Source: CAVHIG01 sp963636105
Lineage (GTDB): Bacteria > Bacillota > Clostridia > Peptostreptococcales > Anaerovoracaceae
NCBI GenBank assembly: GCA_963636105.1
Contig: CAVHIG010000065.1
Span: 1 to 8,221, forward strand
Direction of reading: 5' to 3'
DNA: 8,221 nt
Shown one piece after another: positions 1-6,830 of this stretch; position 1 is the first letter of the stretch; each line of letters opens with the position of its first letter. Position numbers and translations under genes: made by a program. Below the pieces are notes generated by a model. It saw only the letters and a list, made by a program, of their open reading frames with translations, had not been told where the DNA came from and ran no database searches.

Positions 1-21
1 TCGAGATTATTCAGAAAATTC

Positions 22-55
22 CAACAAAATAGGAACGTCGATTTCTCAACGTTCC
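22..55 (-). terminator. Rho-independent terminator after the F420-ligase-like gene
   Basis: Read on the minus strand, a perfect 7-bp stem (GGAACGT paired with ACGTTCC, plus-strand positions 32-38 and 49-55) encloses a 10-base loop. It is followed by the T-rich tail TATTTTGTT. It sits about 95 bases past the stop codon of the last gene in the run, so it probably ends that transcript. The tail is interrupted by a G, so efficiency is uncertain. On the plus strand a shorter T-run lies further off, so weak bidirectional action is possible. The bases between it and the stop codon (56-148) hold only short GCGAAAT repeats and no gene. Confidence 0.6.
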
Positions 56-148
56 CAAAACTAATTTTTCACAATTTCATCACAAAAACCCGTCGCGAAA
101 TGTGCGAAATCTCGCTGAATTTCTGACAACTCGCGCAGTTTCCGCAGC

Positions 149-1354
149 CTACTCCTTGGTATAATTGTCAAAATATCCCTGGATGTATACTATCGGCGTG
201 CCCTTGTCTCCGGAGCCTGATGTCAGATCGCAGAGCGAACCGATGAGGTCTGTGAGTCTTCTCGGAGTAGTACCCTGAGCTACCATGGCATTTTCCTTTG
301 AATCCGTCAGTACCTGATCCTTGTTCTTTATGTATGCGGTAATTGCGTTTTTCAGCTCATCGCCGGAAAGGTCGGCAAAATCGTTGTCTGCGAGGTACTT
401 GAGTTTGAGTTCGTTTGGAGTGCCCTCGAGGCCGTCTGTATATCCAGGTGATACTACAGGGTCAGCGAGCTCCCAGATTTTTCCAACAGGATCCTTGAAG
501 GCTCCGTCGCCATATACCATAACCTCGATAGTCTTGCCAGTCTTTTCCTTTACTTCCTTCTGAATCTCCTTTACGAATTCTGTACAGTCATTCGGGAAGA
601 GCTTTACTGTGTCTTCTGTGGCCTTATTTGTGCCCAGAAGACCGTATTTTGTGTTGAAACCGCTTCCGTCTACGCTTTCAGTCAGAATCTCGTCGAGGCC
701 GAGCACGATGTCAGCGCCAGCCTTCTTCAGGATCTTCTTTGTCCTTGCTCTTGTATGGATGTCGCATACGAGCACGTTCTTTGTATAGTCGAGGATGGTC
801 TTTGGATTGTTTGAGAGAATTATCTCAGCCTCAGCGCCTTCCTCTTCGATAATGTCCTTATAATACTGAAGGTAATTTACACCTGTGAAGATGTGCTTTG
901 AAGGGCCAAATTTTTCTTCGAATTGAGCCTTTGTGAGTACATCACGATACGGATCCACTCCGGACTCATCGAAGGTATCGTCGTCTATAAGCTTATTTCC
1001 CACCTCGTCAGAAGGATAGTTTGCCATGAGCACTATTTTCTTTGCGCCACGCGCTATGCCTCTCAGGCAGATTGCAAATCTATTTCTTGAGAAAATCGGG
1101 AAGATGACACCGATTGTCTCACCGCCAAGCTTGTTTTTGATGTCCTTTGCAATCTGATCCTTGCTTGCGTAATTTCCCTGAGCTCTGCCTACTACAGACT
1201 CTGTGATGCAAAGCACGTCTTTGTCCTGGATTTCAAATTCTCCTGCCGCAGCAGCGCCCAAAAGAACGTCTACAGCTATTTTCTTAAGATCATCGCCTTC
1301 TCTTACGATAGGTGCCCTCAGGCCCCTCGAAACTGTTCCTATTCTTCTTTCCAT
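149..1354 (-). CDS. Coenzyme F420-0:L-glutamate ligase-like protein (CofE family)
   Basis: This 401-residue cytoplasmic protein has no signal peptide or membrane segment. In the founding archaeal and actinobacterial enzymes, CofE/FbiB adds gamma-linked L-glutamates to F420-0 using GTP. The N-terminal part resembles that fold: DVLCITESVVGRAQG (about 46-60) matches the stretch of CofE that reads roughly 'DVlviaqKiVSkaEGr', and residues 75-125 carry ISR-like and LRGIARGAKK segments. The C-terminal part has VMVYGDGAFKDPVGKIWE (278-295) and a PVVSPGYTDG motif (299-308), which I associate with the longer Firmicutes branch of about 400 residues rather than the roughly 250-residue archaeal CofE. The ATG start follows AAAGGA at a rather long spacing of about 12 bases. 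It lies 91 bases after the DUF1846 gene and probably shares its transcript. No other F420 biosynthesis gene is in the window, so the true substrate is uncertain. The family call is firm and the reaction is not. Confidence 0.85.
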   Translation of the reverse strand: MERRIGTVSRGLRAPIVREGDDLKKIAVDVLLGAAAAGEFEIQDKDVLCITESVVGRAQGNYASKDQIAKDIKNKLGGETIGVIFPIFSRNRFAICLRGIARGAKKIVLMANYPSDEVGNKLIDDDTFDESGVDPYRDVLTKAQFEEKFGPSKHIFTGVNYLQYYKDIIEEEGAEAEIILSNNPKTILDYTKNVLVCDIHTRARTKKILKKAGADIVLGLDEILTESVDGSGFNTKYGLLGTNKATEDTVKLFPNDCTEFVKEIQKEVKEKTGKTIEVMVYGDGAFKDPVGKIWELADPVVSPGYTDGLEGTPNELKLKYLADNDFADLSGDELKNAITAYIKNKDQVLTDSKENAMVAQGTTPRRLTDLIGSLCDLTSGSGDKGTPIVYIQGYFDNYTKE

Positions 1355-1389
1355 TTTTTCGTGATATCCTTTCTTTCCGTCGGTTTTTA

Positions 1390-1424
1390 CCGGTTTAAGC
1401 TTACGCTATGCCGTTAAAAGCCGG
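1390..1424 (-). repeat. Weak inverted repeat between the DUF1846 and F420-ligase-like genes
   Basis: CCGGTTTAA (1390-1398) can pair with TTAAAAGCCGG (1414-1424) with a two-base AG bulge. A second small hairpin, CGGT-TTTT-ACCG, overlaps it at 1381-1392. On the minus strand no clean T-run follows, and the F420-ligase-like start codon comes 36 bases after the repeat. It could be a weak attenuator or processing hairpin within a shared transcript. Nothing in the sequence proves a function. Confidence 0.25.
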
Positions 1425-1445
1425 CTATATATTGAAATCTGTTTT

Positions 1446-2960
1446 TTAACTAAAGTATAAGTTTGTAGTCACATATTCAGGGTCGCAGGTTACGTCAAGT
1501 CCAAGCGCGCGCAGTGTCTGCTCGTCTCTGTCTGAGAGAATAGCCGTACAATGCGCCTTGCAGCCGCGCAGGCACGCGAGCTTGCCCGCCGCCGTTTCCG
1601 CAGACGGATTTGTGGCCGCTGAGATAGTAAGCGCTGAAAGTATCTCTTCGAGATTCAGGCTTGAGCGATCCTGACGCAAAACCTCGGTTTTCAAGGTCTG
1701 TATCGAGCCGAGTACGTTTGGCGAGATGAGATGTATATCGTCTGAAATTCCCGAAAGTACCTTTATGGCATTGAGTATGGCAGCTGCCGCGGCTACCATT
1801 CTGCGCGAGCTCCTGCCTGTGATAAAGGAGCCGTCCGGCATCTCTATCGCCATTACTACGACGTTCATATATCTGCTATTGCTCGAACGCTTGCTTTCGG
1901 CATATTCCCTTGCGGGTGCTATCACCCTGCGGTCCTCTTCGCCTATTCCAAGCTCATCCATGAGAAGCTTCGAGCGCTTGAGTGCTTCCTCGCTGATCTT
2001 GCCCTTCTTGTAGTCCACCTGGGCTATCATATATCTTCTGATTATCTCCTGGCAGGCCGCCTCCCTGCAGACATCATCGTCTATGATGGAAAAGCCAGCT
2101 CTATTTACACCCATGTCGGTAGGTGACTGGTATTCTGATTCTTCACCTGTAATCTTCTCGATGATCCTCTTGACTACCGGGAATACTTCAAGGTCGCGGT
2201 TGTAATTGACTGCCTTTGTGCCATAGGCCTCCAAATGGAAGGAGTCTATCATATTTACGTCCTTGAGATCCGCGGTCGCTGCCTCGTAGGCGATATTTAC
2301 AGGATGCTTGAGCGGGAGGTTCCAGATCGGGAAGGTTTCAAATTTTGCGTAGCGCACCTTTGTCCCGCGTCTGTAATCGTGATAGAGCTGGGAAAGGCAG
2401 GTCGCAAGCTTTCCGGAGCCTCCTCCCGGGCCTGTGACTACAACGAGCGGTTTTGAGACCTCTATGTAAGGATTTGCGCCATAGCCCTCATCGCTTACAA
2501 TAGTGTCCACGTCCGTAGGATAGCCCTTTGTGAAGCGGTGCTTGTATGTCTTGATTCCACGGCGCTCCAGCTTATTTATAAACATATTTACGGCAGGCGC
2601 GTCCTCGTATCTTGTGACTACTACACTGTTTATCTCAAGCGCATAGCGCCTGAAAGCGTCTATGAGTCTCAAAACCTCAAGGTCATATGTGATTCCGAAG
2701 TCCTGCCTCGTCTTATTGGTGGTAATGTCGCCGGCGTAGATGCAGATGATGATTTCGGCCTTATCAGCCAGCTTCTGGAGCAGCTTTATCTTGGCATTTT
2801 CATCAAAACCCGGCAGCACCCTCATCGCGTGCTTGTCATTTACGAGCTTTCCGCCAAATTCCAAATAGAGCCTTTCGCCATTGCCCTCATTTATCCTCTC
2901 CAGAATATATTTGGACTGCTCTTCAATATACTTATCCGCATCAAAACCGATTTTTTTCAT
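1446..2960 (-). CDS. DUF1846 family protein
   Basis: This 504-residue soluble protein matches the DUF1846 family in length (usually about 495-505) and in its opening, MKKIGFDADKYIEEQS. The family is widespread in Firmicutes and Actinobacteria and its biochemical function is not established to my knowledge. Visible landmarks are a glycine-rich P-loop-like stretch VVVTGPGGGSGK (173-184), a KFETFPIWNLPLKHPVN segment (206-222), YQSPTDMGVNRAG (277-289), a basic SSRRM segment (384-388) and a C-terminal cysteine cluster CLRGCKAHC (463-471). The glycine loop suggests nucleotide or phosphate binding, which is inference. The ATG is well supported by GGGAGG seven bases upstream. A promoter (TTGAGT-17-TATAAT) lies just ahead, so the gene can be transcribed separately from the S41 protease gene. 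The next gene starts 91 bases downstream and encodes the F420-ligase-like protein. Confidence 0.9.
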   Translation of the reverse strand: MKKIGFDADKYIEEQSKYILERINEGNGERLYLEFGGKLVNDKHAMRVLPGFDENAKIKLLQKLADKAEIIICIYAGDITTNKTRQDFGITYDLEVLRLIDAFRRYALEINSVVVTRYEDAPAVNMFINKLERRGIKTYKHRFTKGYPTDVDTIVSDEGYGANPYIEVSKPLVVVTGPGGGSGKLATCLSQLYHDYRRGTKVRYAKFETFPIWNLPLKHPVNIAYEAATADLKDVNMIDSFHLEAYGTKAVNYNRDLEVFPVVKRIIEKITGEESEYQSPTDMGVNRAGFSIIDDDVCREAACQEIIRRYMIAQVDYKKGKISEEALKRSKLLMDELGIGEEDRRVIAPAREYAESKRSSNSRYMNVVVMAIEMPDGSFITGRSSRRMVAAAAAILNAIKVLSGISDDIHLISPNVLGSIQTLKTEVLRQDRSSLNLEEILSALTISAATNPSAETAAGKLACLRGCKAHCTAILSDRDEQTLRALGLDVTCDPEYVTTNLYFS

Positions 2961-3023
2961 TACTTACCTCCCGCGAAGACTAAAACTAATTTCTCTTTAA
3001 ATTTACTTAAAAACAACTTTAAA

Positions 3024-3052
3024 ATTATACCACCGCGAGAGTGTAAACTCAA
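3024..3052 (-). promoter_or_regulatory. Sigma-A type promoter for the DUF1846 gene
   Basis: On the minus strand TTGAGT (plus positions 3047-3052) is followed by a 17-base spacer and a perfect TATAAT (3024-3029). The -35 box starts directly after the S41 protease stop codon. The predicted transcript start is near 3017, giving a 5' leader of roughly 55 bases before the DUF1846 ATG. A small GAGT-TTAC-ACTC palindrome overlaps the -35 box. It may be chance. Confidence 0.65.
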
Positions 3053-3054
3053 TA

Positions 3055-4593
3055 TTATTTTAATAATTCTATCGCTTTTTCGAGTTGTTTGTCTCCATTG
3101 CTCTTCCCGTAAGCATAATCATAAGCTGCACTCTGCAATTTTGACATTGTCGTGTAGTCCAGAGTGCCATACGCATACAGACCCATATCCGACTGGAACT
3201 TCTTTACTGCGTTTACAGTATTTTGTTCCATCGTCCCGCTCACGCTGACACTATAGCCAAGCATCGAAAGTCTCTGCTGCGCTCCATATACATTCAAACC
3301 GGTGCTTCCCGCCGAAGGCTTTGTCTGCTCAGACATAGGAGCAAGCTCCCCATATGCGGCGATGAGCTCCTCCGTACCGCCGCCTGTCAGATTCTTGACA
3401 GCGTAGTCCGGAGTGACTCCCACGCCCTGTATCTCATTGAGCATAGGCGAGCCGAAATAATAGGTCGAAAGCTTAAATGTCGTACCGTTTGAGAACTTTA
3501 TAACCTTCTGCGCGATTCCCTTTCCGTATGTAGTGCTGCCCACAAGCGTCGCTGCCTTATTTTCCTTGAGCGCCGCCGCCAAAATCTCCGAAGAGCTTGC
3601 GCTGTTTTCGTTGACCAGGAGAACCACAGGATACTCGCCGTTTCCGCTGCCGCTGGCCTTCACAGACTCTATCACCTTGCCCCTTTGCATGTAGTGCATT
3701 ATGTAGGTCTTAGATGAGATGAGCTGGTCTGCCACGCCTACAGCTGCCGATACCACGCCGCCCGGATTGTCCCGAATGTCGATGATGAAGCCTTGCGCGC
3801 CTTCTGCTATGAGTGCCGCAAAGCCCGCTTCGAATTCGCTGTCCGTGTCATCGTCAAAATTTGTGATTTCGATGTATCCTATCTTCTTTGCGGAAACTGC
3901 GTCGCTCGCCGCTTTATCGGTGATGCCGGAATTGGCCAGGTTCTCTGCGCTCAGGATTTGATAGTATACGCTTTGGAGCTTTATTTCTTCGCGAGTCAGC
4001 GTGTAGCTATGCTCTGCCCCGTCTCTTTTGATGGTGAGACGCACCGTTGTACCCACGCTGCCTTTTAGCTTTGTGGATACATAGTTGTTGTCCTTTGCGC
4101 TCATGTCTTCGCCATCGACCTTTGTAATGATGTCGTCGGTCTTTATGCCCGCATTATAGGCCGGGCCGTTTTTCAGGACCGATACGACAGTGCAGCCGTC
4201 CTGTGTGCTTCTTATAGTCACTCCCACGCCGGTATAATTTCCGGTGGCAGTCTCCGTGAAGGACTGGCTTTCCTCTGTCGTGCTGTAGTAGACGCTATAC
4301 TTGTCACCGAGCGAATCTATCGCGCCGGAAAAAGCTCCATTTATGAGATCCTCATAGGAGACCTCGTCCTTGTAATTGTTGTAGATGAAAAGCAGATAGT
4401 CGTGCAGGACGTCAAGGTCTGTATCTATCTCGCTTATATTTTTTTCACTTGCCGTGTCTTCCTCTACAGCTCCATATGCGTACGGAGACACATCACTTGT
4501 AGCTCCCGGCACAAACATTATAATTGAAAAGGATGACAGCAGCATCAATACCGCGATAATGATAGCTATCACCTTTGCTGTCTTTTGTCTCAT
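3055..4593 (-). CDS. S41 family carboxy-terminal processing protease with PDZ and peptidoglycan-binding domains
   Basis: This 512-residue exported serine protease (CtpA/CtpB/Prc family) should act at the outer face of the membrane. Residues 1-6 are charged and 8-29 form one hydrophobic segment, so it is either a signal anchor or a cleaved signal peptide. A PDZ domain spans about 118-200 (TGVGVTIRS, NGPAYNAGIKTDDIITKVDG). The catalytic domain spans about 235-400 and includes IDIRDNPGG (271-279). The nucleophile is S333 in NENSASSSEIL, with general base K358 in TYGKG exactly 25 residues later, as in E. coli Prc and B. subtilis CtpB, and the usual Gln at 362. The active site therefore looks intact. 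Residues about 431-490 (GAQQRLSMLGY, AVKKFQSDMGL) form a PG_binding_1 domain that would tether it to the wall. The ATG follows AAAGGTGAT at seven bases, an almost ideal ribosome site. It follows the DUF1934 gene by 69 bases. Confidence 0.95.
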   Translation of the reverse strand: MRQKTAKVIAIIIAVLMLLSSFSIIMFVPGATSDVSPYAYGAVEEDTASEKNISEIDTDLDVLHDYLLFIYNNYKDEVSYEDLINGAFSGAIDSLGDKYSVYYSTTEESQSFTETATGNYTGVGVTIRSTQDGCTVVSVLKNGPAYNAGIKTDDIITKVDGEDMSAKDNNYVSTKLKGSVGTTVRLTIKRDGAEHSYTLTREEIKLQSVYYQILSAENLANSGITDKAASDAVSAKKIGYIEITNFDDDTDSEFEAGFAALIAEGAQGFIIDIRDNPGGVVSAAVGVADQLISSKTYIMHYMQRGKVIESVKASGSGNGEYPVVLLVNENSASSSEILAAALKENKAATLVGSTTYGKGIAQKVIKFSNGTTFKLSTYYFGSPMLNEIQGVGVTPDYAVKNLTGGGTEELIAAYGELAPMSEQTKPSAGSTGLNVYGAQQRLSMLGYSVSVSGTMEQNTVNAVKKFQSDMGLYAYGTLDYTTMSKLQSAAYDYAYGKSNGDKQLEKAIELLK

Positions 4594-4662
4594 TTCCCCA
4601 TCACCTTTCGAATAAGAATCTTGTGTTTTGCCATCTATTTTGGATATCTTATATTGTTTTTA

Positions 4663-5076
4663 TTACATTATTTCGATATTGAGCCTGTTTCGCGCATCAG
4701 AAAGTCCCTTGAGACTTATGTGATAGTCGATATCCACGCTGCCCGTACCATCTTCGCAGATGTTATTTTTTACATCATTTGTAAGGACTTCCATTTCAAT
4801 CGGTCCAAAAGGAGTCTCGTAAAGTCCCTGGTAGTGAAGCCCTTTTTCAAATTCTATCTCAGTATCAAGCGGCATTTCATCGCCTGAACGGCTCAGTTTT
4901 ACCTTATTTCCTGAAAGCTTGAGCCTGGTCTGACAGCCCGGCATTCCCGAAAGTTCAGTCTCATCATATACAAGGTAGAGCGCCTGCCCTCTTTCATAGA
5001 GCTTGCCCTCTGTCATAAATTCGAGGCTTGTCTCCTCGCTACCGTTCTCAAATTGCTTGCCTATTATTTTCAGCAT
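4663..5076 (-). CDS. DUF1934 (YwiB-like) domain protein
   Basis: This is a small cytoplasmic protein of 137 residues, predicted to be mostly beta strand. It matches the DUF1934 family, a calycin-like beta-barrel found across Firmicutes and typified by B. subtilis YwiB. Family-like features are the opening LKIIGKQ, the EFMTEGKLY and YLVYDETELSGM segments, a KLSGNKVKLSRSG hairpin, and the TPFGPIEMEVLT/DIDYHISLKG C-terminal strands. No enzymatic motif is visible and the function is unknown. I chose the ATG at 5076, which has AAGGA four bases upstream. In-frame TTG codons at 5103 and 5094 would give 146 or 143 residues. The 5094 TTG has GGGAGGA at about nine bases and cannot be excluded. It lies between mscL (65-base gap from this start) and the S41 protease gene, which suggests co-transcription. 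Confidence 0.85.
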   Translation of the reverse strand: MLKIIGKQFENGSEETSLEFMTEGKLYERGQALYLVYDETELSGMPGCQTRLKLSGNKVKLSRSGDEMPLDTEIEFEKGLHYQGLYETPFGPIEMEVLTNDVKNNICEDGTGSVDIDYHISLKGLSDARNRLNIEIM

Positions 5077-5141
5077 TATATCCTTTTTAAACAAGTTGCC
5101 CAATCCTCCCTTGTTATTTTGATATTTGCAGCTAAAGCCTT

Positions 5142-5567
5142 TTATTCAGCCTTATTTTCGCCGTTTTTCTCCTGCAAAAGGTCTCTAATCTGCGTCAAAA
5201 GCTCTGCCTCTGTCGGAGGAGCCGGCTCATCGGCCGCGGCCTCCGCAGTTTCCGCTTCTTTTTTCTTAAGGAAATTCAACTTTTCTGCGTTGTTTATGAG
5301 CTTGACTGCCCAGAATATGCAGAATGCTATGATGAAAAAGTCTACACACTGCTGTATAAAGCTTCCGTAGGCTATGGCTGCATCTCCGCTGAGTACAACT
5401 TTTAGTTCTGAAAAATCTACGCCCTGGAGGAGGAAGCCAAATATAGGCATGATGATGTCATTTACAAGTGAAGTGACGATTTTTCCGAAGGCGCTTCCGA
5501 TAACTACGCCGACTGCCATGTCGATTACATTTCCTTTGAATGCGAATTCTTTAAATTCCTTCCACAT
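5142..5567 (-). CDS. mscL: Large-conductance mechanosensitive channel MscL
   Basis: At 141 residues this is a typical length for MscL, the homopentameric inner-membrane channel that opens under high membrane tension and releases solutes during osmotic downshock. The amphipathic N-terminal helix (WKEFKEFAFKGNVIDMAVG) and the pore-lining first membrane helix (about 14-45, GVVIGSAFGKIVTSLVND and IIMPIFG) are well conserved. The second membrane helix lies at about 68-95. A charged KKKEAE stretch and an Ala/Pro/Glu-rich linker (about 103-118) lead to the cytoplasmic bundle helix LLTQIRDLLQ (123-132). The ATG is preceded by GGGA at about seven bases, a modest ribosome site. It follows hslO by 184 bases, a stretch with no gene and no strong terminator, and precedes the DUF1934 gene. 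No convincing separate promoter could be fixed. Confidence 0.97.
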   Translation of the reverse strand: MWKEFKEFAFKGNVIDMAVGVVIGSAFGKIVTSLVNDIIMPIFGFLLQGVDFSELKVVLSGDAAIAYGSFIQQCVDFFIIAFCIFWAVKLINNAEKLNFLKKKEAETAEAAADEPAPPTEAELLTQIRDLLQEKNGENKAE

Positions 5568-5751
5568 ATTCTTTCCCTGTACCTTTCTTTTCTCTACGCT
5601 ATTTCACTTTATCAAACTATTTAAGCGGCAAAGCTCATTCTCACTAATATAAATTGTATAGAAGAACTCCGCCGTCGATTTTAGCTCTATTGGGTAATTT
5701 TTGCCCGTTTTTGAGGCATTCTTCTTACTCTGACGGTAGGACTATTAGAAA

Positions 5752-6666
5752 CTACATTTCGCCATAAATTTTGAGAAGATGCTCTTTATCAAAGAAGTAT
5801 TTTTTGCGGCAGAATTGGCAGACAAGCTCTGCCTGGCCGTCCTCATCTATAATCTCTTTGAGGTCTTTTTTGCCTATTGTCATGAGTACATTTTCGAGGC
5901 GTTCCATCGAGCAGTCGCATTCCCAGCTGATGTCTCTGCTTTCGAGTTTTTCGACCTGATATTCCTCGGGCAGCCTGTCAAATATCGAGTGCATGAGTCC
6001 TTCCACCATGCCCTCGTCTGTCTTGCCTGCGCCGCGCAGCTGCTCCTCTTCGACAAGGCTTGTCATCGGAGGAAGTTTTCCAAGCATTTCCTCAAGTGCG
6101 TCCACGGCTCCATCCTCGGCATCAGGCAGCATCTGTATTATCATGCCGCCGGCAGCCAGCACGCTGTAATCCCTATCGATTTTTACGCCGAGCGCTATGG
6201 ATGAATTTTGCTGCTCTGAGATGTAATAATATGTCGTGAGATCGTCTGCGATTTCACCTGTAACCAAGGCGATCTTGCCCACATATGGCTCCTTGAGCCC
6301 TATATCCTTTATGACTGTAAGCTCGCCTATGCCAAGTGAGCCACCCACATCGAGCTTTCCTTTTTCTGTCAGCGGCAGCTCCACATTTGGATTCGCGATG
6401 TAGCCCTTTACCTTGCCGGAGCCCTTTGCGGTAGCAAGTATCTGCTTTGCGGGGCCGTCTCCCTTGAATTGCACTGTCAGCTTTTCGTCATCGCTTTTGA
6501 GAAGCAAGCCCATGAGTCCTGCGCCTGTAAGCACTCTGCCGAGACCCGCCGTTGCCAGTGGTGTAGTCTCGTGTATCTGCCTGGCCGTCTCAACCAGCTC
6601 AGTGGATATTGTCATATATACTCTAAAAGATCCGCTTTTATCTATTCCTATCAAAGCGTTTGCCAT
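5752..6666 (-). CDS. hslO: Redox-regulated chaperone Hsp33
   Basis: This 304-residue cytoplasmic holdase becomes active under oxidative stress, when its zinc-bound cysteines form disulfides and it then binds unfolding proteins. The N-terminal chaperone domain (about 3-185) shows the family pattern: VQFKGDGPAKQILA (65-78), GYIANPNVELPL (88-99), GGSLGIGELTVIKD (108-121) and TTYYYISEQQNSSIALGV (144-161). The C-terminal zinc domain has all four ligands as CXC (C250, C252) and CXXC (C283, C286), so the redox switch looks intact. The ATG has GGGAGG about seven bases upstream. The leader carries a promoter whose -10 box overlaps a perfect 12-bp inverted repeat. The upstream neighbour is rsuA, separated by 443 bases that include a large palindromic element. 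mscL lies downstream. Confidence 0.97.
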   Translation of the reverse strand: MANALIGIDKSGSFRVYMTISTELVETARQIHETTPLATAGLGRVLTGAGLMGLLLKSDDEKLTVQFKGDGPAKQILATAKGSGKVKGYIANPNVELPLTEKGKLDVGGSLGIGELTVIKDIGLKEPYVGKIALVTGEIADDLTTYYYISEQQNSSIALGVKIDRDYSVLAAGGMIIQMLPDAEDGAVDALEEMLGKLPPMTSLVEEEQLRGAGKTDEGMVEGLMHSIFDRLPEEYQVEKLESRDISWECDCSMERLENVLMTIGKKDLKEIIDEDGQAELVCQFCRKKYFFDKEHLLKIYGEM

Positions 6667-6722
6667 TCTATACGCCTCCCATATCGATACTATTTACTAA
6701 ATCGAATTCTATTCTTTCCTGA

Positions 6723-6756
6723 AAAATATCCGCAAACTCTCCCATGCGGATATTTT
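6723..6756 (-). promoter_or_regulatory. Perfect 12-bp inverted repeat in the hslO leader (operator or hairpin)
   Basis: AAAATATCCGCA (6723-6734) and TGCGGATATTTT (6745-6756) are exact inverted complements around a 10-base spacer. The repeat begins within the proposed -10 box of the hslO promoter and spans the likely transcript start, which is the position of a repressor operator. As RNA on the minus strand it forms a 12-bp stem ending in UUUU, so it could instead be a terminator for transcripts arriving from rsuA, or a leader hairpin. It is not the CIRCE heat-shock operator, whose half-site is TTAGCACTC. The symmetry is certain. The role is not. Confidence 0.6.
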
Positions 6757-6780
6757 ACCACATGACGCGCGCTATATAAA
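6752..6780 (-). promoter_or_regulatory. hslO: Candidate promoter for hslO
   Basis: On the minus strand TTTATA (plus positions 6775-6780, four of six consensus bases) is separated by exactly 17 bases from TAAAAT (6752-6757, five of six). The -10 box overlaps one arm of the 12-bp inverted repeat. The leader to the hslO ATG would be about 80 bases. The AT-rich surroundings make chance matches possible, so this is a moderate call. Confidence 0.4.
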
Positions 6781-6830
6781 GTGTTTATATTGTTAAGATT
6801 TTAATACACGCGCAACTTTACATGAGCTTC

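Noticed and set aside
56..148. Short GCGAAAT direct repeats near the left edge
   Set aside because: Two seven-base copies with no further periodicity are compatible with chance, and no CRISPR-like repeat and spacer pattern is present.
2538..3248. Open reading frame of 236 residues on the plus strand
   Set aside because: It lies antisense to the DUF1846 gene and runs into the promoter and the end of the S41 gene. It has no ribosome site and a composition unlike a real protein, so it is a shadow of the minus-strand genes.
5568..5751. Terminator or promoter between hslO and mscL
   Set aside because: Only a weak GGGCAA/TTACCC pairing without a T-run, and poorly spaced -10-like AT stretches, are present. 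Neither is strong enough to list.
6723..6756. CIRCE/HrcA heat-shock operator for hslO
   Set aside because: The half-site is AAAATATCCGCA, not TTAGCACTC, and no CIRCE-like sequence is visible elsewhere in the window.
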